Shown here: positions 34,327 through 42,811 of the stretch, piece by piece
How the letters are laid out: the number at the start of each line of letters is the position of its first letter
How positions within the stretch are numbered: position 1 is the stretch's first letter
Origin: Paractinoplanes toevensis
GTDB taxonomy: Bacteria > Actinomycetota > Actinomycetes > Mycobacteriales > Micromonosporaceae
Length of the DNA stretch: 64,000 nucleotides
Reading direction: 5' to 3'
Assembly (NCBI RefSeq): GCF_018332695.1
Contig: NZ_BOQN01000033.1
Location: 1 to 64,000 of the forward strand
Notes under the pieces: generated by a model
What the model was told of the DNA's origin: nothing
Seen by the model: the letters and a program-made list of their open reading frames with translations, nothing else
Database searches by the model: none
Made by a program: the position numbers and the translations under genes

Positions 34327-35244
34327 ATGCGACGGCTGGCCGTGTTCCTCCCGATTCTTCTTCTCCTGCTGACGGCCTGCTCGGGTCCGGACAAACCGAA
34401 GCCGAACCCCACCGGGGTTTCCGAGCACACCATCCGGGTGGGTGCGCTCGACCGCACGTACCGCGTCTTCCGGCCGGCGATCCCGGCCGGAAAGGCGGCG
34501 GCCCTGGTGGTGGTCCTGCACGGGGCGGCCGGCACCGGCCGGCAGGCCGAGCAGTCGTACGACTGGGACGACGAGGCGACCAGCGACGGTTTCGTGGCCG
34601 CATTCCCGGACGGGATCAAGCGCACCTGGAACGCCTCCCCGGACTGCTGCGGGGTGGCCGCCCGCGACCAGGTCGACGACGTCGCCTTCATCAAGGCGAT
34701 GGTGGCCGAGATCGGCACGCGGGTGCCGATCGATCCGGCCCGGGTCTTCGCCACCGGCATCTCCAACGGCGCCCTGCTCACCTACCGGCTGGCCTGCGAG
34801 ACCACCCTGTTCGCGGCGATCGCCGCAGTGGCCGGCACGATGATCAACCCCTGCCCCGATCCGCGCCCGCTCTCGGTTCTGGCCATTCACGGCAAAGAGG
34901 ACCGGACCATTCCGTACGCCGGTGGGCCGGGCCGGCGCAACAACACCGGCAGCCGCCTCCCGGTGAAGATCGACGGCCCCGGAGTCGAGGCGCTTAACGC
35001 CACCTGGCGCACGGTCGACGGGTGTCCCGCACCGACCGTGACGGCCTCGGAGATGGTGACCACCACGCTGGCCCGCTGCCCCGGCGGCCGGACGGTCGAG
35101 CTGATCGCCGTGACCGGAGCGGGCCACCAGTGGCCGGGTTCGCGCAACGCCGGCCCGATCGCCTCCCGCCTGATCCGGCTGGATCCGCCGTCGATGGTCC
35201 TGGACGCCACCGACACCATCTGGCAGTTCTTCACCAGAGCTTGA
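34327..35244 (+). CDS. Lipoprotein PHB-depolymerase/feruloyl-esterase-like hydrolase (LpqC-like)
   Basis: A 305-aa exported alpha/beta hydrolase. The signal peptide ends in the lipobox LLTAC (Cys18), so it is lipid-anchored outside the membrane. The core has the oxyanion segment VVVLHGAAGTG, the nucleophile GISNG (Ser146), an acid in HGKEDRTIPY and the catalytic His in GAGHQWPG, as in the LpqC/polyhydroxybutyrate depolymerase family. Two CC/C sites may make disulfides. I start at ATG 34327. The substrate may be a plant-type ester or polyester. The next operon's -35 box overlaps its stop. Confidence 0.9.
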   Translation: MRRLAVFLPILLLLLTACSGPDKPKPNPTGVSEHTIRVGALDRTYRVFRPAIPAGKAAALVVVLHGAAGTGRQAEQSYDWDDEATSDGFVAAFPDGIKRTWNASPDCCGVAARDQVDDVAFIKAMVAEIGTRVPIDPARVFATGISNGALLTYRLACETTLFAAIAAVAGTMINPCPDPRPLSVLAIHGKEDRTIPYAGGPGRRNNTGSRLPVKIDGPGVEALNATWRTVDGCPAPTVTASEMVTTTLARCPGGRTVELIAVTGAGHQWPGSRNAGPIASRLIRLDPPSMVLDATDTIWQFFTRA

Positions 35245-35269
35245 CGCAACCAAGTGGTTGCCATAGATT
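35241..35269 (+). promoter_or_regulatory. Promoter of SRPBCC-arsR operon
   Basis: TTGACG (35241-35246) and TAGATT (35264-35269) are separated by exactly 17 bp, a consensus-like housekeeping promoter. The -35 box overlaps the esterase stop codon, and an operator palindrome fills the spacer. Confidence 0.7.
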
Positions 35270-35294
35270 GAGTAGCAACCAATCGGTTGCTACT
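35246..35294. promoter_or_regulatory. Two ArsR-type operators
   Basis: GCAACCA-AG-TGGTTGC (35246-35261) lies between -35 and -10, and AGTAGCAACC-AATC-GGTTGCTACT (35271-35294) covers the start region just before the ribosome binding site AAGGAG (35295-35300). Centres are 29 bp apart. They flank the -10 box, ideal for autorepression by the ArsR protein in the operon. Confidence 0.8.
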
Positions 35295-35305
35295 AAGGAG
35301 ATGTC

Positions 35306-35740
35306 ATGGGCTTTCCCGACCGCATCGAGCGCACCCTCGAACTGGCCCACTCGCCCGAGCGGGTGTGGCAGGCGCTGACCACCGCCGACGGCCTCGGCAC
35401 CTGGTTCGGCAACAGTGCCGAGGTCGACCTGCGGGTCGGCGGCCAGGCCGTGCTGACCTGGACCAGCGGCGACAAGGCCACGCTGACCATCGAGCGCCTC
35501 GAACAGCCGCGGGTGTTCGGCTACACCTGGTCGCTCTACGGCCTGCCGGCCGACGACCCCCGCCGGACATACGTGGAGTTCACGCTCGCCCCCTCCGGCG
35601 GCGGCACTACGCTGACCATGGTGGAGAGCGGATTCGCACAGCTGCCCGACGACCTGCACAAGACGGCGTTCGGCGGCAACACCACCGGCTGGACCAACGA
35701 GCTGGGCGAGCTGGTCGCCTACCTCGATGGCAAATCCTGA
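35306..35740 (+). CDS. SRPBCC/AHSA1 domain protein
   Basis: A 144-aa START-like ligand-binding protein of the activator-of-Hsp90 homology 1 (AHSA1) group: N-terminal RIERTLELAHSPERVWQAL, TWFGNSAEVDLRVGG and a C-terminal helix NTTGWTNELGELVAYL. Such proteins are regularly encoded with an ArsR repressor, and the gene overlaps it by 14 nt. The bound ligand is unknown; a hydrophobic compound is likely. Strong RBS AAGGAG 5 nt before the ATG. Confidence 0.9.
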   Translation: MGFPDRIERTLELAHSPERVWQALTTADGLGTWFGNSAEVDLRVGGQAVLTWTSGDKATLTIERLEQPRVFGYTWSLYGLPADDPRRTYVEFTLAPSGGGTTLTMVESGFAQLPDDLHKTAFGGNTTGWTNELGELVAYLDGKS

Positions 35741-36056
35741 CCCGGAAGCGGTGGCGCAGGAGGTCTTCGCCGCCCTGGCCGACCCGAGCCGCCGCGCCAT
35801 CCTGGCGTCGCTGGCCTCGGGCGGCCCGGCCACCGCGACCGACCTCGCCGCCCGTCTGCCGATCACCCGGCAGGCCATCGCCAAGCACCTCGGGCTGCTG
35901 TCCGAGGCCGGCCTGGTGATGGCCGAGCCGGGGGAGCGGCGCCGGGTCCGCTACCGGGTGGACACCGCCTCGATGAAGGTGGCCCAGCAGTTCCTGTCCG
36001 CCCTGGCCCGCGACTGGGACGGCCCGCTCGCCGCCCTGCGGGAGCATTTGGGCTGA
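35727..36056 (+). CDS. ArsR family transcriptional repressor
   Basis: A 109-aa winged-helix repressor (FAALADPSRRAILASLASGG, then LPITRQAIAKHLGLLSEAGL with the recognition helix). No cysteine pair for metal sensing is present, so it is the non-metal type that accompanies SRPBCC proteins. It overlaps the SRPBCC gene by 14 nt. It probably binds the two palindromes before the operon and represses itself. Confidence 0.9.
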   Translation: MANPDPEAVAQEVFAALADPSRRAILASLASGGPATATDLAARLPITRQAIAKHLGLLSEAGLVMAEPGERRRVRYRVDTASMKVAQQFLSALARDWDGPLAALREHLG

Positions 36057-36072
36057 CCTCTAATCTGTGGTG

Positions 36073-37782
36073 ATGCCGACCGGCATCTTCATCAGCTACC
36101 GGCGCGCGGACACCCCGGCCGACGCGCGGCTCCTGCACCTGCGGCTCGGCCAGCGGTTTCCCGATGCCAAGGTCTTCATGGACGTCGCCTCGATCGAGCC
36201 GGGCGCCGACTTCGTCGGCGAGATCGACACGGCGCTGGACAACTGCTCGGTGCTGGTCGCGCTGATCGGCCGGCAGTGGGCGACGCTGCTGTCCGCCGCC
36301 GACGGCGGCCACGACTACGTCCGGCACGAGATCCGTGGGGCCATGCGGCGCGGCGTGCGGGTGCTCCCCGTACTGGTGGACGGCGCCGCCCCGCCCGGCG
36401 GACTGCCGGCCGACCTGCGCGACTTCGCCCGGCTCAACGCCGTGGAGTTGCGGCACACCCGCTACTACCCCGACATGGACGCGCTGTTCGCGGCGATCCA
36501 GCGGGCGCGAACGCCGGCAGCCAGCAGCGGGACGCGGGTTCCCTATCCCGGCGCGGCGATGGGGGAGGCCGAGCGATTGCGGCGCCTGCTGGCCGAGGCG
36601 GGCGCCCTCCTCCGAGGCCCCGGACGGGACATCCCCACCGGGACCGTGGGCCGCGTGGCCGGCGCGACGCGGCCGGTGGATCCGGCCGCCGCCGAGGCCT
36701 TGTGGTCCAAGGCCGAGGAGGAGGTGTCCAACGGCGTCGGGACCGGTGGAAATGTTGCGGTGGTGGTCCGTTCGCTGGCCGCCTGGGATCCGGGGCGGGC
36801 CGAGCGCGTCGCCCGGACGGCGCCGGACGCGCAGGACCGCGATCAGGCGCTGGTGCACGTCGCGCGCGCACTGGCCGCTACCGAGCCGCACGCGGCCGAG
36901 CGGGTTGCCGACGCCATCCGGTCGGAGCCGCACCGGACCCACGCCCTGATCGCCGTCGTCGCCGTCGTCGCGCCCACCGATCCGGACCTGGCCGAGGCCG
37001 TGGCCCACTGGATCCGTGGGGACGTGGCGAGGTCGGGAGCGCTGGCCGTCATCGCCCGCTCATCCCCGGACGACCGGCTCTTCCACGAGGCGCGGCGGCT
37101 GTACCGAGCTGATGATCCGGACAGCGACGCGGCGCGGACGGAGATCGAACAGGCCGACGCGGTGCGGATCGCCCGCAGCGAGCCGGATTTGAACTGGCAC
37201 TTTTCCGACCCAGACGGGTTTCGGTTCCCGCCGGCCGAGGAGTCGTCCTTCCGGCGGGTGGCCATCGACCGGCGCGCGGTGCTCGATCCCGTGGCGGTCG
37301 TAGCGGCGGTGTCGGCAGCCGATCCGGGGGAGGGCATGCGCCTGGCTCGCTCCATGGCGGCCGGGCCGCAGCGGGACGCGGCCACGGCCACTGTCGTCCG
37401 GCGGCTGGCCACGACCGATCCCCGGCAGGCGGCCCTGAGCCTCGGTGGGAAGTCGCGGGACGGGTTTACGGCCGAGACCGTCGCCGCGGTTGCCGAGGGC
37501 CTCGCGCCGACAGATCGTCCCGGCGCCCTCCGGCTCTTCGCGGAGGCCGAACGTCTGGCGTGGTCGGCCGGTGTGGAATCGAAGCCGGTCGCTCTTGCCG
37601 TCCTGGCGAGGGCACTGCATGCCACCGACGCGGGGCGAGCGGCCCGCATCGCCGCCGATGCCGAACAGTGCCTCGTGGCGATGAACCGGAAGCGTCGTTC
37701 CTGGCTCCTCGCGGTCTTGGCCGAGTTGGATCCCGCCTATCCGAATCGGCCGGACGAGCTCTGGCTCGAGCCCTGGAAGTAG
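36073..37782 (+). CDS. TIR-domain protein with HEAT-like C-terminal repeats
   Basis: A 569-aa protein. Residues 1-~140 are a bacterial TIR domain: GIFISYRRAD, KVFMDVASIEPGADF, VALIGRQW and DYVRHEIRGAM, whose Glu86 matches the catalytic glutamate of NAD-cleaving TIRs such as SARM1. From ~180 to the end are repeated helical units with motifs like 'AAWDPGRAERVARTAPDAQ' and 'AATEPHAAERVADAIR', HEAT/PBS-like and probably for sensing or assembly. It stands alone after a TAATCT hexamer (36061-36066, 6 nt before ATG); GTG 36067 is an alternative start. Roles could be phage defence or signalling. Confidence 0.85.
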   Translation: MPTGIFISYRRADTPADARLLHLRLGQRFPDAKVFMDVASIEPGADFVGEIDTALDNCSVLVALIGRQWATLLSAADGGHDYVRHEIRGAMRRGVRVLPVLVDGAAPPGGLPADLRDFARLNAVELRHTRYYPDMDALFAAIQRARTPAASSGTRVPYPGAAMGEAERLRRLLAEAGALLRGPGRDIPTGTVGRVAGATRPVDPAAAEALWSKAEEEVSNGVGTGGNVAVVVRSLAAWDPGRAERVARTAPDAQDRDQALVHVARALAATEPHAAERVADAIRSEPHRTHALIAVVAVVAPTDPDLAEAVAHWIRGDVARSGALAVIARSSPDDRLFHEARRLYRADDPDSDAARTEIEQADAVRIARSEPDLNWHFSDPDGFRFPPAEESSFRRVAIDRRAVLDPVAVVAAVSAADPGEGMRLARSMAAGPQRDAATATVVRRLATTDPRQAALSLGGKSRDGFTAETVAAVAEGLAPTDRPGALRLFAEAERLAWSAGVESKPVALAVLARALHATDAGRAARIAADAEQCLVAMNRKRRSWLLAVLAELDPAYPNRPDELWLEPWK

Positions 37783-37987
37783 CCCTCCCGCTTGCGGTCC
37801 TCCATGGCCGCCGCGGAGACCCGATCGTCGCCGGGAACAATTGCCGCGAAGTGATGACCGTTTCGGTATGCGGGATCGCTGATCAACCACAGGCCATTCA
37901 TAGACTTCAATGTTTGTCTCTCCTGCGTCCCCCAGAAGCGGCCCCCGGGTCGCTCGGCTGCACCACGTAGGAGCAGGAGGAAGTCTC

Positions 37988-38854
37988 ATGCCACAGACAC
38001 CGGAGCAGGACAACGAGGCGTACGTGCGGGAGGTCCACGACAAGGGCCTGGCGTTCGACCTCGGCACCATGTCCCGGCGGCGGATGCTCGCCGTACTCGG
38101 CGGTGCCGGCGCCCTCGCGGTGGCCGGCGGATCGCTGATCGGCGCGGGCGGGCAGGCCGCGGCGGCCGCGGCGGCCTGTCTCGAAGAGGTCGAGTCGGAG
38201 ACGGCCGGGCCGTTCCCGGCCGACGGCTCCAACGGCCCGGACGTGCGGGTGCTCAGCGGCATCGTGCGCAGCGACATCCGACCCTCGTTCGGCACCTCCA
38301 CCACCGTCGCGACCGGCGTCCTGCTGCAGTTCTCGCTCACCGTCAACAACCTGGCCTGCGCGCCGCTGTCCGGCGTCGCGGTCTACGCGTGGCACTGCGA
38401 CAAGCTCGGCCGTTACTCGCTCTACTCGTCCGGCGTGACCAATCAGAACTACCTGCGCGGTATCCAGGTGAGCGACGCCACCGGCAAGGTCACCTTCACC
38501 ACGATCTACCCGGCCGCCTACACCGGCCGGTGGCCGCACATCCACTTCGAGGTCTATTCGTCGCTGGCCGACGCGACCAGCGGGGCGGGGCCGATCCGCA
38601 AGACCTCGCAGATCGCCCTCCCGGAGGCCCCGTCCAAGGCGGTGTACGCCAGCAGTTACGGCTACACCGGCAGCACCGCCAACATGCGCCGGACCAGCCT
38701 TTCCAGCGACATGGTGTTCGGCGACGACCTGGCCGCCCGGGAGATGGCCACCGTCACCGGCAGCGTCTCGGCCGGTTACGTGGCGAACCTGACCATCACG
38801 GTGGACCCGAGCAACACCGAAACGGGCGGCGGGGGTCCGCGCCTCTCCGCCTGA
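37988..38854 (+). CDS. Tat-exported intradiol ring-cleavage dioxygenase
   Basis: A 288-aa protein predicted to cleave catechol-type rings using Fe(III). A twin-arginine signal (SRRRML, 29-34, then a hydrophobic stretch and AAAAAAA) sends the folded protein out through TatAC. The catalytic core follows the family order of metal ligands: Tyr in GRYSLY (Tyr143/146), RGIQVSDATGKVTFTTIYP, and the paired His in HIHFEVY (His184, His186). ATG 37988 has AGGAGG 7 nt upstream. The upstream 205 nt contain no gene. Extracellular intradiol dioxygenases are often linked to lignin or plant aromatics. Confidence 0.92.
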   Translation: MPQTPEQDNEAYVREVHDKGLAFDLGTMSRRRMLAVLGGAGALAVAGGSLIGAGGQAAAAAAACLEEVESETAGPFPADGSNGPDVRVLSGIVRSDIRPSFGTSTTVATGVLLQFSLTVNNLACAPLSGVAVYAWHCDKLGRYSLYSSGVTNQNYLRGIQVSDATGKVTFTTIYPAAYTGRWPHIHFEVYSSLADATSGAGPIRKTSQIALPEAPSKAVYASSYGYTGSTANMRRTSLSSDMVFGDDLAAREMATVTGSVSAGYVANLTITVDPSNTETGGGGPRLSA

Positions 38855-38875
38855 CCGGGTCGGTCCCGTCCGGGC

Positions 38876-39520
38876 CTACTTTCCTCCCAGGGAATGGCCC
38901 TCCAGGCCCGGGCGGGACTCCGTCGCCTCGATCGTCGCGAACATCTCGTCGAGCTGCTTGAGCGGGTCGGACACCTTTCCGCGCAGGTACTCGTCGTGCC
39001 AGATGCGGAACGCCGTCACGGCGTACGCGACAAGCAGGCGTTGCCGCCAGCCGGGCTCGCCGCTCTCGCCGCGCCGGGCCGCCAGCATCGCGATGATCTC
39101 CTGTTCCCGCTCGGGTGGCACGCCCTGATGGGACTCGCGCAGGTGCACCGAGTTCTGGATGACGGTGCGCAGGGCGCCGAGCCAGTCCCGGTGCTCGACG
39201 ACGAAGACGCCGAGCTTGTGCATGGCGCTGCGCAGCACCGCCTGGTCGGGCATGCCGGCCGGTGCGCCGGCGATGTGCTCGGCCATCAGGCTCGTCATGT
39301 ACCGCACCGGCTCGCCGACCACGTCGTCCTTGCTGGCGAAGTAGCGGTGGAAGGTGCGCGGTGCGATCTCGGCGGCCGCGCAGATGTCGGCGACCGTGAC
39401 GTTGTCGTAGCCGCGCTCGATGAACAGCCGCCACGCCGTCTCGGCCGTGAGCACGCGGTTCCGCTCGCGCTTCAGGTCCCTCAGCCCGGTGATCTGATCG
39501 CTCCCTTCCGGTTCCGCCAT
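38876..39520 (-). CDS. TetR family transcriptional regulator
   Basis: A 214-aa regulator with a TetR DNA-binding domain (NRVLTAETAWRLFIERGYDN, then VADICAAAEIAPRTFHRYFASK) and a C-terminal domain rich in Arg/Glu. I start at ATG 39520; the frame extends upstream but crosses the operator. It is divergent from the MFS gene at 39623, and a 15-bp palindrome lies between, so it probably represses that exporter. Convergent with the dioxygenase gene (21 nt gap). Confidence 0.9.
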   Translation of the reverse strand: MAEPEGSDQITGLRDLKRERNRVLTAETAWRLFIERGYDNVTVADICAAAEIAPRTFHRYFASKDDVVGEPVRYMTSLMAEHIAGAPAGMPDQAVLRSAMHKLGVFVVEHRDWLGALRTVIQNSVHLRESHQGVPPEREQEIIAMLAARRGESGEPGWRQRLLVAYAVTAFRIWHDEYLRGKVSDPLKQLDEMFATIEATESRPGLEGHSLGGK

Positions 39521-39579
39521 CGTAGGCGCGCAGCCTCGTGTGACCCCGCTCTCACGACTTGGTGGCAGTGAGTGCCTCA

Positions 39580-39594
39580 TGGCAGATTCTGCCA
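39580..39594. promoter_or_regulatory. TetR operator candidate
   Basis: TGGCAGA-T-TCTGCCA is a perfect 15-bp palindrome between the divergent TetR and MFS genes; a further GGCA-GTGAG-TGCC half-site pair lies 12 bp to its left. Confidence 0.65.
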
Positions 39595-39622
39595 CGAAGG
39601 CATCGCTGTGAGGGAGCTCGTC

Positions 39623-41065
39623 ATGTCGCAAGCCGTAGAGCTGGAAGTGCCGCCAACCGCGCCCGGCAAAACCTGGACCGGGCGCCAGGTCGTGATCCTG
39701 CTGGTCATCGGCGTCGGCGCGCTGATGGTGTCGCTGACCCAGTCGCTGCTGGTCCCGGTGATGAGCGAGCTCGCCGTCGACCTGAACACCGGCAGCGACG
39801 GCATCGCCTGGCTGCTCACCTCCACGCTGCTGGTCGGCGCGGTCGCGGTGCCCGCGTTCGGCCGGCTCGGCGACCTCTACGGCACCCGCCGGATGGTCCT
39901 CGTCGCGCTCAGCGCCCTCGTCGCCGGCTCACTGATCTGCGCGCTCTCCGACACCCTGGCCTGGATGATCGTCGGCCGCGCGGTGGTCGGCCTCTCGGTG
40001 GCCGTCGTGCCGCTGAGCATCAGCCTCATCGGCGTCACCCTGCCGAAGGAACACGCCGGCTCCGGCATCGCCGTGATCAGCGCCATGCTCGGCGTCGGCG
40101 GGGCCCTCGGCCTGCCGCTGGCCGGCGTCATCGCCGAGTACGCCGACTACCACGTCCTGTTCTGGATCTGCGTGGCCGGCGGCATCCTGGCCATCCCCGG
40201 CATCGTGCTGCTCGTGCCCGAACCGGTCCGCTCCGCGAAGGGCCGGATGGACCTGGCCGGCACCGCCCTGCTCGGCGGCGGCATCCTGGCGCTGCTGCTG
40301 CCGCTGGCCCAGGGCGACTCGTGGGGCTGGGGGAGCGGCCGGACCATCGGCCTGTTCGTGGCCGCGGCCGTCCTGCTGGTCGCGTTCGTCCTGTTCGAGC
40401 TGCGGATCAAATCCCCGCTGGTGGACGTGCGCACCACCGCCCGGCCCGCGCTGCTGCTGACCAACGTGGCGTCGCTGTTCGTCGGCTTCGCGCTGTTCGC
40501 CACCCTGATCGGCACCGCGACCTACGTGCAGGCGCCGGCCGCGACCGGCTACGGCTTCGGCAAGTCGATCCTGGTCGGCGGCCTGTGCATGCTGCCCGGC
40601 GGCATCATCATGCTGCTGCTGTCGCCGGTCTCGGCCAAGCTCAAGCCGCGGATCGCGCTCATCGTCGGATCGCTGATCATCGCGGTCGGCTTCCTCAGCC
40701 GCATCTGGCTGACCGGCAGCCTGTGGGAGGTCGTCCTGGGCGCCACCATCGCGGGCGCCGGCACCGGCATCGCGTACGCGGCCATGCCCGGGCTGATCAT
40801 CCACGCCGCGCCGCGGTCCGAGCTGGCCGCCGCGAACGGCCTCAACGCCCTGTTCCGCAGCGTCGGCAGCTCCCTGGCCAGCGCGCTCGGCGGCGCCATC
40901 CTGGCCGCCAAGACCATCGACCTGGGCGGCCACGCGCTGCCATCGCTGGGCGCCTACCAGCTGCTGTTCGCGATCTGCGCGGGCGCGGCGATCCTGGCCG
41001 CGGCCCTCGCGGTGTTCATCCCCACCCACTCGGCCACGGCCGACGCCGCCTTCCCGGAGGAGTGA
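39623..41065 (+). CDS. MFS drug exporter
   Basis: A 480-aa major facilitator with about 14 helices. Helix 1 reads QVVILLVIGVGALMVSLTQS, and the cytosolic motif A is GRLGDLYGTRRM; motif C-like LGVGGALGLPLAG is also present, typical of proton-linked drug efflux. ATG 39623 has AGGGAG 8 nt before it; GTG 39608 is an alternative. Regulated by the divergent TetR. A 14-bp stem terminator follows the gene. Confidence 0.9.
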   Translation: MSQAVELEVPPTAPGKTWTGRQVVILLVIGVGALMVSLTQSLLVPVMSELAVDLNTGSDGIAWLLTSTLLVGAVAVPAFGRLGDLYGTRRMVLVALSALVAGSLICALSDTLAWMIVGRAVVGLSVAVVPLSISLIGVTLPKEHAGSGIAVISAMLGVGGALGLPLAGVIAEYADYHVLFWICVAGGILAIPGIVLLVPEPVRSAKGRMDLAGTALLGGGILALLLPLAQGDSWGWGSGRTIGLFVAAAVLLVAFVLFELRIKSPLVDVRTTARPALLLTNVASLFVGFALFATLIGTATYVQAPAATGYGFGKSILVGGLCMLPGGIIMLLLSPVSAKLKPRIALIVGSLIIAVGFLSRIWLTGSLWEVVLGATIAGAGTGIAYAAMPGLIIHAAPRSELAAANGLNALFRSVGSSLASALGGAILAAKTIDLGGHALPSLGAYQLLFAICAGAAILAAALAVFIPTHSATADAAFPEE

Positions 41066-41070
41066 TCGGC

Positions 41071-41104
41071 GGACGGCGGCCACCTTCTCCGGTGGCCGCC
41101 GTCC
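41071..41104 (+). terminator. Terminator hairpin after MFS gene
   Basis: Perfect 14-bp stem GGACGGCGGCCACC / GGTGGCCGCCGTCC (41071-41084 and 41091-41104) with a 6-nt loop, starting 5 nt after the stop codon. No U-run follows, as is usual in high-GC actinobacteria. Confidence 0.75.
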
Positions 41105-41173
41105 CCGGCCGGACAGCCGGAATGGCACGAACGTGCGATCGTCCCGGGCGCGGAAAACGGCAAAGGTGTCCGG

Positions 41174-41602
41174 ATGGTTATCTTCCGCGCCAGACGTACG
41201 CTGCTCGGCCTCGCCGTTGTCGCCGCCCTCGCCGGTGGGTGTTCCTCGGGCGACGACACGGACGCGTCCGCCCTCCCGGAGTTCGTGACGCCGTCGGCGG
41301 ACACGCCGGCCCCGGCATCGGCGAGCACCGGGGCCGGGAAGGCCACCGTCACGCCGAGCGTCAAGCCGAAGCCGACCACCGGCAAGCCCCAGCCGAACGT
41401 GACCTACAAGCCGACCAGCAAGCCGAGCAAGCCGAAGCCGGTGCCGACGCCCACCACCGTCAAGGCGGGCGAGGTGCAGAAGAACGTGAAGGCGGACGCC
41501 TTCTGCTCGCCGATCGGCGCGACCGGCTACACCAAGGCGAAGAAGAAGATGACCTGCACCCTCAACCAGGGGGACGAGCGGGCGCTCTGGCGGGCCGCCT
41601 GA
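41174..41602 (+). CDS. Pro/Lys-rich lipoprotein with C-terminal Cys-containing domain
   Basis: A 142-aa exported lipoprotein: signal peptide with lipobox LAGGC (Cys23), then a long Pro/Thr/Lys-rich wall-spanning linker (about 45-98, KPKPTTGKPQP and KPSKPKPVPTP), and a small C-terminal domain AFCSPIGATGYTKAKKKMTC, a two-cysteine pattern found in many actinobacterial surface proteins. Function unknown; a cell-wall-proximal role is likely. The 3' end overlaps the convergent MFS gene by 41 nt. Confidence 0.75.
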   Translation: MVIFRARRTLLGLAVVAALAGGCSSGDDTDASALPEFVTPSADTPAPASASTGAGKATVTPSVKPKPTTGKPQPNVTYKPTSKPSKPKPVPTPTTVKAGEVQKNVKADAFCSPIGATGYTKAKKKMTCTLNQGDERALWRAA

Positions 41603-42734
41603 TCACCAGCGCCGCCAGCACCGTGCCCACGCACAGGGCGGCGGCGCTCAGACCCAGCGACCAGTGCACGCCGACCACCGCGCCGAACAGGCCGACGGTG
41701 ACGCCGCTGCCGAACCGCAGGCCGTTCGCCGAGACGCCGTAGACGCCGATCACTCGGCCGCGGTCGGCCGGCGGTGCCAGCAGCTGCACCACCGTCTGGC
41801 CGATCGACATCGACGCCAGGCTGGCCACCCCGCCGATCACCAGCAACGACACCGATAACACGTAGTTTCCGGACATCGCGAAGAAGAGCGTGCTCACGCC
41901 GTACGCAAGGGTGCTGGCTATCGCGGCACCCACCGTAGGCGGAATCCATCCGGTGGCCTCCAGGAGGAGGCCGCCGAGGACGCCGCCGGCGCCGTTGGCG
42001 AAAAGCAGGAGGCCGTACGCCGTGCCGGCGCTGCCGGCGCCCAGGTCCTGCGCGAAGATCGGCATGGCCGACTGCATCGAGGCACCGATGAAGAACGAGC
42101 CGAGCCCACCCAGCACGATCATGCTGACCAGGGTGGTGTCGGCCCGGATGGTGCGCAGCACCCGCAGCGAGTCGACCAGCCCGACCCGCGCGTGCCGGAC
42201 GATGCCGCCCTCGCGGGTGTGGCCGGTGAACCGGGTGCGGAACAGGAAGATGGTCAGCGGCAGGTAGAACGCGATGTTCACGAAGATGCCGGCGGTCGGC
42301 CCGAGCCCGAGCAGCAGCGCCGACCCGATCACCGGCCCGAACAGCACGCCCAGGCTGCGGAACGTCGCGTTGAGCCGCACCGCGCTGCCCAGGTCCTCGT
42401 CGCCGACGAAGTCGTGCAGCATCAGCTGCTCGCCCGGCCCCCACAGCGAGCCGGCCAGGCCGTGCAGGACCAGCAGCACGCAGGCGTGCCAGATCTGCAG
42501 CGTGCCGGTCAGCAGCAGCACCCCCCACAGCGCCGAGACCAGCATGAACAGCGCCTGGGCGGCCTGGATGACCCGGCGGCAGTCGAACCGGTCGGCCAGC
42601 CCACCGAAGTAGACCGAGAACAGCAGGAACGGCACCCAGTGGCTGATCACCTCGAACCCGGCCAGGGCCGGCGAGTGGAACTTCTCCCACAGCACCCAGT
42701 ACGTGATGACGTGCTCGATGTTGTCGGCCATCAT
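41562..42734 (-). CDS. MFS transporter (EntS-like), probable siderophore exporter
   Basis: A 390-aa major facilitator with about 11 visible helices in this frame, resembling enterobactin-exporter-type permeases (GGLADRFDCRRVIQAAQA motif A; RSLGVLFGPVIGSALL). The first ATG is 42734, but 27 further codons upstream, LTAAAPRRFAALRNPDCRPY and onward, look like the normal N-terminus including the start of helix 1. The only start there is CTG 42815, which overlaps the preceding stop as CTGA. Downstream of the siderophore-interacting protein gene, so export of a siderophore is likely. Confidence 0.85.
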   Translation of the reverse strand: MMADNIEHVITYWVLWEKFHSPALAGFEVISHWVPFLLFSVYFGGLADRFDCRRVIQAAQALFMLVSALWGVLLLTGTLQIWHACVLLVLHGLAGSLWGPGEQLMLHDFVGDEDLGSAVRLNATFRSLGVLFGPVIGSALLLGLGPTAGIFVNIAFYLPLTIFLFRTRFTGHTREGGIVRHARVGLVDSLRVLRTIRADTTLVSMIVLGGLGSFFIGASMQSAMPIFAQDLGAGSAGTAYGLLLFANGAGGVLGGLLLEATGWIPPTVGAAIASTLAYGVSTLFFAMSGNYVLSVSLLVIGGVASLASMSIGQTVVQLLAPPADRGRVIGVYGVSANGLRFGSGVTVGLFGAVVGVHWSLGLSAAALCVGTVLAALVIRRPARAPARPPG

Positions 42735-42811
42735 CGCCAGCGCCGCCCCGAACAGGTACGGCCGGCAGTCCGGGTTGCGCAGGGCGGCGAAGCGCCTCGG
42801 GGCCGCGGCGG

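Noticed and set aside
39559..41742. A 727-aa plus-strand frame across the MFS gene and beyond.
   Set aside because: Arg/Pro/His-rich shadow of the MFS transporter and of the lipoprotein gene.
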